A stretch of 64,000 bases of DNA. Origin: Clostridia bacterium. GTDB taxonomy: Bacteria > Bacillota > Clostridia > Oscillospirales > Acutalibacteraceae. The position numbers and the translations under genes are program-made. Below, one piece after another: positions 8,456-16,190 of this stretch; the stretch's first letter is position 1; each line of letters starts with the position of its first letter. The notes under the pieces were generated by a model. That model had not been told where the DNA came from. It made no database searches and worked only from the letters and a program-made list of their open reading frames with translations. The stretch is taken from assembly GCA_900770255.1 (NCBI GenBank), contig CAAGJN010000022.1:18951-82950 (forward strand). The letters are read 5' to 3'.

Positions 8456-9907
8456 ATGTCTGACAACAACAGAAAAGACGGCGATTTTTCGCTGTCCGAC
8501 ATGAGGGAGATCTTCGAGCAGTATGCTCCTGCCGAGGACGACGCAACGACATCTGAGGAGAAAATAGAGAAAAAGACCGGCGGAAATGCGGATTCCCGCC
8601 GCGACGAAGAAGTGACCGAGAAGCCGGCGCCCGATGCCGGAGAGCAGGGGGAGATTCCCGCCCAAGAGCAAACCGAGTCCCCAAGGCCGGACGAGCTGTC
8701 CGCCGGGGAAAAAGAAAGCCCTGTGCCCGAGTCGGTCAAGAACAACGTATATAAATTTGTACCGCCCGACGATCTGAGCGGTGAGGATATTCCAAAGCAA
8801 AATAAGCCCGAATATCCCACGGAGCAGGCGCTCGACGATTTTGATATGCCTACCGATTCGGCCTTTGCCGTCAACCTCAGCGAGCAGGAGCGCGACTCCC
8901 TGCGCGGCTATGAGCGCGAGCTCGAAGAGGCCGAGAAGGCTGAAAACAAGGACAGGGGATTTAAGAAATTTATCAAGAACATTATCCCCGTAAAGGGCGA
9001 CGGCGCCGCCGAGATAATCCGCAAGGTCGTTTTCATGGCGGCGATAGTCACGGTTTTCGTCAGCGCGGGTATGCTGATCAACACATATCTCGTGCAGCCG
9101 AACATAGTTGACAATGATATAAAGGATATCAAGCCTACCGAGGCCAATTCCTGGGAGGAGATAAAGGAAAAATATCCCGACGTCGATTTCCCTGAGGGGA
9201 TGCAGCTCAAATATGCCGAGGCGTATGCGCAGAACACCGACCTTGTCGGCTGGCTGACAATAGACAAGCTCCAGATGGATTTCCCGATCCTTCAGACTGA
9301 CAACGATTCGTATTACCTCAAGCGCAGCTTTACACACAGATACACGGATCTCGGCAACCCGTTCCTTGCGAGCAAGAACTCCATCGATCCGCTTGACAAG
9401 AACAGTATTATCTACGGCCACAGCACGAGGACTTCGGACAAGATCTTCAGCAAGCTCTTTGATTACCGCACGACCCGGGGCTTTATAAACAACCCGATAA
9501 TTAATTTCAACACCATATACCACGACTATAAGTGGAAGGTCTACGCCGTGTTTATTACCAATGCGACCACGGACGCGGACAACGGCTATTTCTTCAACTA
9601 TATCTGGACGAATATAAGCGAGGAGAGCTTCAAGAGCTATGTCGCGGAGATCAACCGCAGAAGGCTCTATGACACGGGCGTCGACATCAGAACGACGGAT
9701 AAGATCCTCACTCTTTCGACCTGCCTTTATGAGTTTGACAATGCGCGTCTTGTTGTCGTTGCGAGGATGCTGCGCGACGGTGAGAGCGAGGAGATCGACG
9801 CTTCACTCGTCAAGATGAACCCGAACCCGCAGTATCCGCAGGCCTGGTACGACAAGGAAAACAAGACCAACCCATATAAAGACGTAAAGAAATGGTATCC
9901 GAACTGA
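8456..9907 (+). CDS. Class B sortase with long acidic cytoplasmic N-terminus
   Basis: This 483-residue protein has a hydrophilic, acidic and probably disordered N-terminus (1-185), one membrane segment (190-212, VVFMAAIVTVFVSAGMLI) and an external sortase domain (about 255-440). The catalytic triad is visible: His322 in IIYGHS, Cys423 in LTLSTC, Arg431 in NARLVVVAR. The TLSTC form and the helix insertion before the final strands fit class B. Sortases cleave a sorting motif and attach proteins to the wall or to each other. No LPxTG- or NPxTN-type substrate is encoded in the window. The 185-residue cytoplasmic extension is unusual. It is 22 bp after cinA and 16 bp before the SpoIID-type gene. 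Confidence 0.9.
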   Translation: MSDNNRKDGDFSLSDMREIFEQYAPAEDDATTSEEKIEKKTGGNADSRRDEEVTEKPAPDAGEQGEIPAQEQTESPRPDELSAGEKESPVPESVKNNVYKFVPPDDLSGEDIPKQNKPEYPTEQALDDFDMPTDSAFAVNLSEQERDSLRGYERELEEAEKAENKDRGFKKFIKNIIPVKGDGAAEIIRKVVFMAAIVTVFVSAGMLINTYLVQPNIVDNDIKDIKPTEANSWEEIKEKYPDVDFPEGMQLKYAEAYAQNTDLVGWLTIDKLQMDFPILQTDNDSYYLKRSFTHRYTDLGNPFLASKNSIDPLDKNSIIYGHSTRTSDKIFSKLFDYRTTRGFINNPIINFNTIYHDYKWKVYAVFITNATTDADNGYFFNYIWTNISEESFKSYVAEINRRRLYDTGVDIRTTDKILTLSTCLYEFDNARLVVVARMLRDGESEEIDASLVKMNPNPQYPQAWYDKENKTNPYKDVKKWYPN

Positions 9908-9923
9908 TAACGGAGGCGATAGC

Positions 9924-12266
9924 TTGAAAAACAGGATTTCTCTTCTAGCATTTGAAGAACAGCCTTTTTCCGCTCAGGCGGAAAAGGGCTATGAGCAGAT
10001 ATTCAGCGGAAGCGCCGGCGAGGAGCTGCACTTTGACCGTTACAGCGACATCAGAGAGATGTTTTCCGCGCTTGCGGAGGCGTTCAGCATTTCGGATATA
10101 GCGGTGCTTGCCGTTCCGGAGCACAGCTATATTCAGATAAAGAAGCTGCTGTTTGCGGCGCTAAAAACGCGCACCGAGGTTAATTCTCAGCTTGCCGAGA
10201 AGCTCGGAGGGGAGGACGGCGACATGGCCGTCATGCCCGCCGACGCCGAAGTTCTGCCGGCCTCTGACGGCAGGTTCGCCGGCTTTATCGAAAGCTGCGG
10301 AAAGCAGACCCTTATATTCCTGACCCTCTCGGACAGCTGCTTTGAGCAGAGCGAGGAAAAGCTCAAGGCTTTTCTCGGCGGCGAAGCTCAGCCGCAGGGT
10401 GCCGAAGAGCCGGTGCAGACCGGCACTAACATAGAAGAGACCGAGTTCAGCAGCGATGGGGGCAGGTCGGATGCGGAGAAGTGCGACCCGGAGAAAACAG
10501 CGGCGCTGCTCCGCGAGAGAAAAATGACCGTTGCCGTGGCGACAAGCAAGAGCAGTCCGTTTATCTTTTCCGTTCTGCCGCAGGAGGAAGAGTATAACTT
10601 CAACGACGTGATCTTTTCGCAGGCGGTCAGCAGTATGAGGGGAGAGAACGAGAGCCACAAGGAGTATCTTGCGCGCACGGCAGAGATTGCCCGCACTCAG
10701 AGCGGGGCAGATCTCGGCGTGAGCATTTCAAACGTGTTTTTGTCCCCCGATAAAAAAGACGAATTTTTTCTGCTTATGTGCGTTGCCGATAAGGACAACG
10801 CGAGGCTGTTCAAAATATACAGCAAGCCCGGAGAGAACACGCAGGAATTTATATACGCATGCGTCCACCGTCTCTTTGCGCTGCTCGACGAGTATGCAAA
10901 CGGCAACGGCTTTATTGTCCGCGATCCATATGATCAGTCGATTATCGTGATCAACAAGCAGAGCGAGGACGGAGCTGCGCCGACATATGAGCAGGAGTCT
11001 CAGACTGTGCGATCCGGCAAAAAAACCGCGCTGATCGTAATTATCCTGGTACTCATAGCAGCGCTGCTTGGCACGGCGGTCACATTCCTTGTCAAGGCCT
11101 ACGGCGGCAACAAGTACACCAAAAGCAATGCCGGAGTCAGCGTCAGCGACGTGTCGGACTCCGATCCGGACAGCTTCATGGACGGGCTCGGAGATATAAT
11201 CTTTGCAGACGTCGAAATTTCGGACTCTGAGACGGATGAACAGCAGGACGACACATCCGAGAGCGGCGCCGCCACATCGTCAAAGGAGTCAACGACGCTC
11301 GGTTATTCTACAACGATTGACAGGATTACGGACGCCGCAACGGTACTCACAACGACCGCAGTTGCCGCACCGACGACGACCCGCGTACAGAGTCAGACAA
11401 CGGCCGGCGAAAAGACCACTGAGAACACGACCGCGTCCTCTGCCAAGACGGGAACCTTCGTCTTCACGGTCTACGGCTACGGCCACGGCGTCGGGATGAG
11501 CCAGAACGGAGCGTCCGAATATGCGCGCCGCGGCTGGGACTATAAGAAAATACTGCTGCACTACTACTATGCCTCCGGAATGAGCATTGTCAGAGATTCT
11601 GCGTCGAACCTGCCTTCGACGGTCAAATATAACGGAAAGAGCTACACGCTCACCGAGTATCTGGGCAAGACCGCTTATGCGGAGGTCGGCCCGTCCGCGC
11701 CGCTCGAGTCCATAAAGGCCCAGATCGTCGCGATATACACCTACGCCAAGCGGCAGGGATTCAACATGAACTCAAATAACCACGCTTTCAAAGAAAGCTA
11801 CAACGGCACCAGCACCTCCATTGAAAATGCGATAAAGGCGACTTTGGGCGACTACCTCTCATATAACGGCAGTCCTGCCTTCACACCGTATTTTTCAACC
11901 TCTGCGGGGGTAACGACCTCGAGCGCCAACGCCTGGGGTTCGGCTTACCCGTATCTCGCAGGCGGCAGGACAAGCCCGGAGAGCGACATAGTCCGCACGC
12001 TCAAAATTTCCAGCGAGGAGATACGCAGCAATGTTGAAAAATACAATGCGTCAGTCAGCGCCTCAGAGCGCATAACTCTCCAGGACAATCCCGCGCAGTG
12101 GATAAAAATACTTGAGCATGACAGCGCGCTGAGCAGTAGTGTCGGCTATATCTCAAGCCTCAAAATAGGGGATAAGACAATGCGCGGCAACGCCTTCAGG
12201 CTCAAAATTATGGGCGCCTCAGTCCTGCGCTCCCATTGCTTTACATTTACATATATTCCGGATTAA
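9924..12266 (+). CDS. Membrane protein: CinA-like cytoplasmic part fused to a circularly permuted SpoIID domain
   Basis: This 780-residue protein has one membrane segment (368-391) and N-in topology. The external part has a Thr/Ser-rich linker (400-510) and a SpoIID/LytB-type domain, the fold of lytic transglycosylases acting on peptidoglycan. Motif order is unusual: the GHGVGMSQNGA signature (520-530) and ILLHYYYASG come first. They are followed by AYAEVGP (Glu587, aligned with the catalytic Glu), LESIKAQIVAIYTYAKR (594-610), FSTSAGVTTSSANAWGSAYPYL and finally the strand ending in SHCFTFTY. In ordinary SpoIID the GHGVGMSQ block is last, so the domain appears circularly permuted. The cytoplasmic part aligns weakly, in the same order, with CinA encoded two genes upstream (SDIAVLAV 57-64, ESCGKQTLIFL 123-133, LLRERKMTVAVATS 195-208, GADLGVSI 261-268), but lacks its catalytic residues. 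Peptidoglycan action is inferred from the family; the CinA relation is my own reading. Confidence 0.75.
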   Translation: MKNRISLLAFEEQPFSAQAEKGYEQIFSGSAGEELHFDRYSDIREMFSALAEAFSISDIAVLAVPEHSYIQIKKLLFAALKTRTEVNSQLAEKLGGEDGDMAVMPADAEVLPASDGRFAGFIESCGKQTLIFLTLSDSCFEQSEEKLKAFLGGEAQPQGAEEPVQTGTNIEETEFSSDGGRSDAEKCDPEKTAALLRERKMTVAVATSKSSPFIFSVLPQEEEYNFNDVIFSQAVSSMRGENESHKEYLARTAEIARTQSGADLGVSISNVFLSPDKKDEFFLLMCVADKDNARLFKIYSKPGENTQEFIYACVHRLFALLDEYANGNGFIVRDPYDQSIIVINKQSEDGAAPTYEQESQTVRSGKKTALIVIILVLIAALLGTAVTFLVKAYGGNKYTKSNAGVSVSDVSDSDPDSFMDGLGDIIFADVEISDSETDEQQDDTSESGAATSSKESTTLGYSTTIDRITDAATVLTTTAVAAPTTTRVQSQTTAGEKTTENTTASSAKTGTFVFTVYGYGHGVGMSQNGASEYARRGWDYKKILLHYYYASGMSIVRDSASNLPSTVKYNGKSYTLTEYLGKTAYAEVGPSAPLESIKAQIVAIYTYAKRQGFNMNSNNHAFKESYNGTSTSIENAIKATLGDYLSYNGSPAFTPYFSTSAGVTTSSANAWGSAYPYLAGGRTSPESDIVRTLKISSEEIRSNVEKYNASVSASERITLQDNPAQWIKILEHDSALSSSVGYISSLKIGDKTMRGNAFRLKIMGASVLRSHCFTFTYIPD

Positions 12267-12287
12267 GCGTTATAAAAACTATAAAAA

Positions 12288-12332
12288 AGGCCGTCTGAAA
12301 AGAGAAGTTTTCTTTTCAGACGGCCCTTTTTT
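12288..12332 (+). terminator. Terminator of the thiI-cinA-sortase-SpoIID operon
   Basis: GGCCGTCTGAAAAG (from 12289) pairs with CTTTTCAGACGGCC (to 12325), followed by CTTTTTT. It is a very strong stem 22 bp after the stop. The spacer to trxB also contains the 14-bp palindrome GACAGAATTCTGTC (12422-12435), with no assigned role. Confidence 0.92.
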
Positions 12333-12474
12333 GCGGCTGTCCGTTTTCGGCTTCGGTGCATATCATATCTATGGGGTGATATCCCCGCGAAAAGAAAAAC
12401 AAGCGCGGGCTGACCGAAGGTGACAGAATTCTGTCCGCAGGGGAGCCGCGGCTGTGCGCCCGCGCATAAGAATA

Positions 12475-12500
12475 GAGCCTGCTGCATTTGCGGCAGGCTC
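12475..12500 (-). terminator. Hairpin after trxB, probable terminator
   Basis: GAGCCTGCTGC and GCGGCAGGCTC form an 11-bp stem (one wobble) around ATTT, 13 bp past the trxB stop. The following minus-strand sequence TATTCTTATG is only moderately T-rich, so termination may be partial. Confidence 0.6.
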
Positions 12501-12513
12501 ATATGCGTTTGTT

Positions 12514-13428
12514 TTATTCGTCGAGATCGTCGATATAGCTGCATGCCGCGAGCGCGGCGACCGAGCCGTCGGCGGCGGCCGTAGTCAACTGGCGGACGCT
12601 CTTTGTGCGGCAGTCGCCGGCGGTGAACACGCCGGGAGTCCTTGTTTGGCAGCTCTCGTCGGCTACGATATAGCCGTAATCGTCGAGAGCTGCAACGTTT
12701 CTGAACTGCTCGTTGTTCGGCATCTGGCCGACTGCTATGAACAGCCCGTCCATCGGTATGGAATGAGGCTCCTCATTGTTCGTTGCAAGCTTTATGCCGT
12801 CGAGCTGGTCGCTGCCGATGAGCTTGATAACCTGAGTGTTCAGCAGCAGCTTTATATTTTCTTTTTCGCCGATTTTCTTAACCAGAGCCTTCTCGCCTCT
12901 GAATTCGCTGCGCCTGTGAATGAGCGTTACGTTCTTGCAGTAGGAGGACAGGAACAGAGCTGATTGGAGCGCGCTGTCTCCGCCGCCGACAACGGCAACG
13001 TTTTTGCCCCTGTAGAATGCGCCGTCACAGACCGCGCAGTACGATACGCCTCTGCCTGCGAGATCCTCTTCGCCGTCAACGCCGAGCGGTCTGTGGCGCG
13101 CGCCGGTGGCGAGAATAACGCTTTTGCAGGAGTAGCTGTTCGAGTCGGTGATGACGGTTTTTATTTTGCCGTCCACTATCTTGTCAACGCTCTCAAGCTC
13201 GACACTTGCGCCGAGCTCCATCGCCTGTGAAACAAGGTTATCCGCAAACTCGCTGCCGCTTATGTGCGCGATGCCGGGGTAATTTTCAACCCGTGGCGAC
13301 GATGTGATCTGACCGCCGAAGGACTCGCCCTCAGTCACGAGCACCGATTTGCCCGCTCTGAGTGCATAGATCGCTGCGGTGAGCCCCGCCGTGCCTGCGC
13401 CGACAATGACAATATCAAATTGCTGCAT
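12514..13428 (-). CDS. trxB: Thioredoxin reductase
   Basis: This 304-residue flavoprotein moves electrons from NADPH to thioredoxin-like proteins. It shows the FAD-binding GAGTAG (10-15), the redox pair CAVC (C131, C134) within SYCAVCDGAFYRG, the NADPH-binding GGGDSA and the late FAD motif TPGVFTAGDCR. The length is typical of the low-molecular-weight class. It lies 111 bp downstream of nrdD on the same strand. Since NrdD here carries its own CxxC domain, TrxB is a plausible electron donor for ribonucleotide reduction as well as for general thiol balance. Confidence 0.94.
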   Translation of the reverse strand: MQQFDIVIVGAGTAGLTAAIYALRAGKSVLVTEGESFGGQITSSPRVENYPGIAHISGSEFADNLVSQAMELGASVELESVDKIVDGKIKTVITDSNSYSCKSVILATGARHRPLGVDGEEDLAGRGVSYCAVCDGAFYRGKNVAVVGGGDSALQSALFLSSYCKNVTLIHRRSEFRGEKALVKKIGEKENIKLLLNTQVIKLIGSDQLDGIKLATNNEEPHSIPMDGLFIAVGQMPNNEQFRNVAALDDYGYIVADESCQTRTPGVFTAGDCRTKSVRQLTTAAADGSVAALAACSYIDDLDE

Positions 13429-13539
13429 ATCTTTTTACCTCTGTTTGACCGCCGAACCCCCTCTTTTGCGTCCGGCGGGAATTATAACAGCCGAGAACCG
13501 GGTAAAGAAGCCTTCACCCGATCCCGGCAGCTTTTTATC

Positions 13540-15924
13540 TCAGCTTTGTTCAATGAACTTTTTGATGTTTGAAAGATTGACGAAACTCTCGTAGCCGTCG
13601 CCGTCGGTGACTATGAGCGTGGGCGCCTGCCTGACGCCGTATTTCATGGTCAGCTCTTCCTGCTCCTCGGCGTCGATCTTCTCATAGCCGACATTTGCCT
13701 TGTCGAGCAGGGTGTAAGCGATCTTGCAGTTGGGGCAGGTCTTGGTGGTGAAGAGCATCACCTTGCCGTTTGACGAATCAGACGCCGGAGCTTTGTGCTC
13801 CTCATGACTGTCCTCAACACAGTGGCTGACTGTGCGGTCAGCCTTCATGTGAGAGGCACCGATGTCATAGACAGTCCTGTCCTTGAATTCCTGCGCCTTG
13901 CCGTCGTTCCAGTTCTGAACGGGGCGGTAGTAGCCCGTAATACGGCTGTAAACCTCGGTAGTTCCGCCGCACTCGGGGCAGGTGAAGTGTTCGCCGGCGA
14001 TGTAGCCGTGATCCTTGCAGACCGAGTAGGTCGGAGAGATGGTGTAGTATGGCAGCTTGTAGTTCTCGGCGATTTTGCGCACGAGAGAGGCTGTGGATGT
14101 CCAGTCGGGCATCTTCTCACCGAGGAAGGCGTGGAAAACAGTACCCGAGGTGTAACGGGTCTGGAGATCATCCTGTATGTCAAGCGCCTCAAAGATATCC
14201 TCGGAGAAAGATACGGGCAGATGCGAGCTGTTGGTGTAGTAGGGGGTGCCGCCGTCCTTTGCCGCGGTGATGATGTCCGGGAACTGTGCAACGTCATGCT
14301 TTGCAAAGCGATAGGTGGTTGACTCCGCAGGGGTCGCCTCGAGGTTGTACAGATCGCCATACTCCTCCTGGTAATCGGCAAGGCGCTCGCGCATGTGGTC
14401 GAGAACCTCCTTAGTGAACTGCTGAGTCTTTTCGTGAGTCATGTCGGCTCTGAGCCATTTTGCGTTGAGGCCGGCCTCGTTCATGCCGATAAGGCCGATC
14501 GTCGAGAAGTGGTTCTCGAAGGTGCCGAGATAGCGCTTCGTGTAGGGATAGAGACCCTCGTTGAGCAGCTTTGTTATGACGGTGCGCTTGACGCTCAGAG
14601 AGCGCGCGGCGATATCCATCATCTTGTCGAGTCTGCGGTAGAAATCAGCCTCGTCAGATGCGAGGTAAGCTATTCTGGGCATGTTTATCGTCACAACGCC
14701 GATAGAGCCGGTGCTCTCGCCGCTGCCGAAGAAGCCGCCGGACTTCTTGCGAAGCTCGCGCAGATCGAGGCGGAGGCGGCAGCACATGGAGCGGATGTCG
14801 CTCGGCTCCATATCGCTGTTGATGTAGTTTGAGAAATAGGGGGTGCCGTACTTTGCGGTCATCTCGAACAGGAGACGGTTGTTCTCCGTATCAGACCAGT
14901 CAAAGTCGCGGGTGATCGAATAGGTCGGGATGGGATATTGGAAGCCGCGGCCGTTGGCGTCGCCCTCGATCATAGTCTCGATGAACGCCTTGTTGATCAT
15001 ATCCATCTCTTTTTTGCAGTCCTTGTACTTGAAGTCCATCTCCTTGCCGCCGACGATAGCGTTGAGCTCTGCAAGGTCGTTGGGAACTGTCCAGTCAAGG
15101 GTTATATTCGAAAACGGAGCCTGAGTGCCCCAGCGGCTGGGCGTGTTGACGCCGAAGATAAACGACTCAATGCACTTCTTGACCTCGGGGTAGGAAAGAT
15201 TGTCCACCTTGACAAACGGGGCAAGATAGGTGTCAAAGGACGAGAACGCCTGCGCGCCTGCCCACTCGTTCTGCATGATTCCGAGGAAGTTTACCATCTG
15301 ATTGCAAAGGGTTGCGAGATGGCTTGCGGGCGAGGAGGTGATCTTGCCGGGTACGCCGCCGAGACCCTCCTGGATGAGCTGTTTTAAAGACCAGCCGGCG
15401 CAGTAGCCGGTGAGCATGGAGAGGTCGTGAATATGGATGTCGCCGTTGCGGTGGGCGTTTGCGATCTCCTCGTCATAGACCTCGGACAGCCAGTAGTTCG
15501 CCGTGATGGCGCCGGAATTGCTCAGAATAAGTCCGCCGACGGAGTAGGTGACGGTTGAATTCTCTTTTACGCGCCAGTCAGAGACCTTGACATAGCTGTC
15601 AACGAGCTCCTTGTAGTCGAGAATGGTCGATTTCATGTTTCTGATCTTCTCGCGCTGCTTTCTGTAGAGAATATAAGCCTTTGCTACGTCAGCATAGCCG
15701 GTCTGGCTGAGAACGGACTCGACGCTGTCCTGAATATCCTCGACGGCAATCAGGCCGTCCTTGATCTTGCTCTCAAAGTCTGATGTTACCTTGAGTGCGA
15801 GCAGGTCGATGACAGTCGGATGAGTCTCTTTGTTGAGCGCATTGAACGCCTTGGAAATGGCGGCAGAGATCTTCGCTATGTCAAACTCCGCAACAGCGCC
15901 GTCCCTTTTGATTACTTTGTACAT
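13540..15924 (-). CDS. nrdD: Anaerobic ribonucleoside-triphosphate reductase with C-terminal glutaredoxin-like domain
   Basis: This 794-residue class III ribonucleotide reductase makes dNTPs without oxygen using a glycyl radical. Visible parts are an N-terminal ATP-cone (YKVIKRDGAVAEFD), the zinc-site cysteines VCKDHGYIAG...CPECGG, and the glycyl radical loop YSRITGYYRP (Gly664). After a short Ser/Ala linker, a 75-residue thioredoxin/glutaredoxin fold is fused (720-794): VMLFTTKTCPNC with C730/C733, and the cis-proline in RQAPTLIV. Such a domain suggests dithiol reduction rather than, or besides, formate. The start is the ATG at 15924 (MYKVIK); an upstream extension to 15984 has no support. 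Its own promoter and NrdR-like sites lie upstream. Confidence 0.93.
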   Translation of the reverse strand: MYKVIKRDGAVAEFDIAKISAAISKAFNALNKETHPTVIDLLALKVTSDFESKIKDGLIAVEDIQDSVESVLSQTGYADVAKAYILYRKQREKIRNMKSTILDYKELVDSYVKVSDWRVKENSTVTYSVGGLILSNSGAITANYWLSEVYDEEIANAHRNGDIHIHDLSMLTGYCAGWSLKQLIQEGLGGVPGKITSSPASHLATLCNQMVNFLGIMQNEWAGAQAFSSFDTYLAPFVKVDNLSYPEVKKCIESFIFGVNTPSRWGTQAPFSNITLDWTVPNDLAELNAIVGGKEMDFKYKDCKKEMDMINKAFIETMIEGDANGRGFQYPIPTYSITRDFDWSDTENNRLLFEMTAKYGTPYFSNYINSDMEPSDIRSMCCRLRLDLRELRKKSGGFFGSGESTGSIGVVTINMPRIAYLASDEADFYRRLDKMMDIAARSLSVKRTVITKLLNEGLYPYTKRYLGTFENHFSTIGLIGMNEAGLNAKWLRADMTHEKTQQFTKEVLDHMRERLADYQEEYGDLYNLEATPAESTTYRFAKHDVAQFPDIITAAKDGGTPYYTNSSHLPVSFSEDIFEALDIQDDLQTRYTSGTVFHAFLGEKMPDWTSTASLVRKIAENYKLPYYTISPTYSVCKDHGYIAGEHFTCPECGGTTEVYSRITGYYRPVQNWNDGKAQEFKDRTVYDIGASHMKADRTVSHCVEDSHEEHKAPASDSSNGKVMLFTTKTCPNCKIAYTLLDKANVGYEKIDAEEQEELTMKYGVRQAPTLIVTDGDGYESFVNLSNIKKFIEQS

Positions 15925-15998
15925 CTTTCTATGCCCCCTGATTATTAAAATTTTTTCCTTATTCAAAAAATGGGTGTCTTGCACCGTATCTGATACTA

Positions 15999-16027
15999 AT
16001 TATAGCGGCGTAGTTTTAAAAAGTCAA
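15999..16027 (-). promoter_or_regulatory. Promoter of nrdD
   Basis: On the minus strand, TTGACT (16022-16027) and a perfect TATAAT (15999-16004) are separated by 17 bp. The start of nrdD is about 75 bp downstream. Confidence 0.75.
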
Positions 16028-16033
16028 CAAAAA

Positions 16034-16081
16034 ATACAATATCTTGTGGACTTTTTGGTTTTTGCCCACAAGATATGCCGA
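16034..16081 (-). promoter_or_regulatory. Paired NrdR-box-like operator upstream of nrdD
   Basis: ATATCTTGTGG (16039-16049) and CCACAAGATAT (16066-16076) form a perfect 11-bp inverted repeat. Read as NrdR boxes (consensus ACACwATATwTwGTGT), the 16-mer at 16034-16049 matches at 13 of 16 positions. Its partner at 16066-16081, read in reverse, matches fewer. The centres are 32 bp apart, the roughly three-turn spacing usual for NrdR box pairs, and the pair sits just upstream of the -35 element. NrdR represses ribonucleotide reductase genes when dATP is plentiful. Confidence 0.65.
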
Positions 16082-16190
16082 CAGATTCGCCAATTATGTG
16101 CTGCGCCCAATGAGCAAAACGCCCGGCAGACGGCTTGTTCCCGCCGCTTTGTGCCGCCGGGCTTTGAAAAAGCCTGAAATAGGCGCAGCT

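Noticed and set aside
8393..9523. Open frame of 376 codons opposite the sortase gene
   Set aside because: It is a mirror of the sortase reading frame, without start signals or homology, and crosses two real genes.
8456..12266. LPxTG or NPxTN sortase substrates among the window's exported proteins
   Set aside because: The C-termini of the PHP proteins, lipoproteins, ceramidase-like and DUF4830 proteins show no sorting motif followed by a hydrophobic helix and a basic tail.
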